Shown piece by piece: positions 5,033-5,623 of a stretch of 5,623 nt of DNA. Positions within the stretch are counted from its first letter, which is position 1. Each line of letters starts with the position of its first letter. This DNA is from an uncultured bacterium (GTDB lineage: Bacteria; Bacillota; Clostridia; Oscillospirales; Oscillospiraceae). The notes under the pieces were generated by a model that saw only the letters and a list, made by a program, of their open reading frames with translations, searched no databases and was not told the DNA's origin. The stretch is taken from assembly GCA_905215425.1 (NCBI GenBank), contig CAJMQD010000079.1, positions 1 through 5,623 of the forward strand, read 5' to 3'. Made by a program: the position numbers and the translations under genes.

Positions 5033-5623
5033 TCAGACCTCCAGCTCGGCCAGAGGGTCGGGCTCTGTGGTTTTGACTTTGGACAAATAGCGGTAGATGC
5101 TGGCCTGAGAGCAGCCCAGCTTCTCCATCACAAAGGGGACGGCTCCCTTCAGCTGGAACATCCCCCGGTCGTATAGCTGGGTGATGATCTGAAGGCGCTC
5201 CTCTTGGTTCAGACGGTCCGGGGGCACCTGAAGGGAGGCCGTGGCCTCCTCAAACAGCTCCTGCATCATGGTGTTTACGTCGCTCTGGAAGAACTCCGTG
5301 CCCTCGGACACAGGCAGACCGCGCTGCAGATAGTCGTCTGGGTGAATGACGCGCAGAAGCGCGTCGCTCAGCTCGTGAAAGCGGCTGTCGTCGAAGTTGA
5401 TGCACAGCATTCCCACCAGCCGCCCCTGGTCTTTGATGAACATGGTGGAGGACCGGATCGCCTTGCCGTTAGACAGCATACCGGTGTAGTTCAGGCTGTA
5501 ATCCTGGTCGGTATACTGCCGCCGCATGATCATTTTCAAGGCAGTGCTGGTAACAGGGCTTCCTACGCCCCGGCCGCTGACCCGCCCATTGGCGATGGCG
5601 GCGATGCCGCTGCCTTCCGGCCC
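5033..5623 (-). CDS. YheO-like PAS and helix-turn-helix transcriptional regulator (5' end outside window)
   Basis: This is a cytoplasmic DNA-binding regulator of the YheO-type PAS plus C-terminal HTH architecture, often met in Firmicutes without a known ligand. The frame stays open to the right edge, giving 196 visible residues; the TTG at 5537-5539 is an internal leucine, not the start. The PAS-like part (visible residues 1 to about 80) carries IANGRVSGRGVGSPVTSTAL, YTGMLSNGKAIRSSTMFI and LVGMLCINFDDS. A linker with an FFQSDVNTMMQELFEEA helix follows. The HTH part covers about 137-184, with LNQEERLQIITQLYDRGMFQLKG and VMEKLGCSQASIYRYLSKV, whose recognition helix is near 172-183. It converges on the LCP gene and shares its terminators, so its targets cannot be guessed from the visible side. 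The family call is good; the function is unknown. Confidence 0.88.
   Translation of the reverse strand, partial: GPEGSGIAAIANGRVSGRGVGSPVTSTALKMIMRRQYTDQDYSLNYTGMLSNGKAIRSSTMFIKDQGRLVGMLCINFDDSRFHELSDALLRVIHPDDYLQRGLPVSEGTEFFQSDVNTMMQELFEEATASLQVPPDRLNQEERLQIITQLYDRGMFQLKGAVPFVMEKLGCSQASIYRYLSKVKTTEPDPLAELEV

Overview
The window looks like chromosome of a GC-rich gut-type Firmicute (Clostridia; Oscillospiraceae such as Flavonifractor or its relatives would fit). This is inferred from GC-rich codons, strong AGGAG-type ribosome binding sites, Firmicute-style terminators and promoters, and the protein families present. No species call is possible without a search.

Layout. (1) 1-502: the 3' part of glf (UDP-galactopyranose mutase), running in from the left edge. 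(2) 503-732: a gene-free stretch holding an unusual repeat. A 60-bp direct repeat includes the last 15 codons of glf, and a 14-mer occurs three times in alternating orientation, forming a hairpin and MITE-like ends. A strong GC hairpin follows just before the next gene. (3) 733-1761: a family 2 glycosyltransferase, closed by an intrinsic terminator. (4) 1839-3731: a two-gene unit with an ECF-type promoter, an ECF sigma factor, and a single-pass membrane protein with a large exported domain, probably the cognate anti-sigma/sensor. (5) 3758-4925: a sigma-A type promoter and an LCP (LytR-CpsA-Psr) cell-wall polymer ligase. (6) 4933-5016: two back-to-back symmetric terminators between convergent genes. 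(7) 5033-5623, minus strand: the C-terminal part of a YheO-type PAS plus helix-turn-helix regulator, running off the right edge.

How the genes may work together. Glf makes UDP-galactofuranose, the glycosyltransferase could build a surface glycan, and LCP enzymes attach such glycans to peptidoglycan. The ECF sigma/membrane-protein pair between them fits envelope-stress sensing. This is an envelope theme inferred from gene neighbourhood; separate terminators and promoters show that it is not one operon.

The least explained parts are the 492-670 repeat that carries a second copy of the glf tail, and the sigma-linked membrane protein, which lacks a canonical zinc anti-sigma motif and has an exported domain I cannot assign to a named family.
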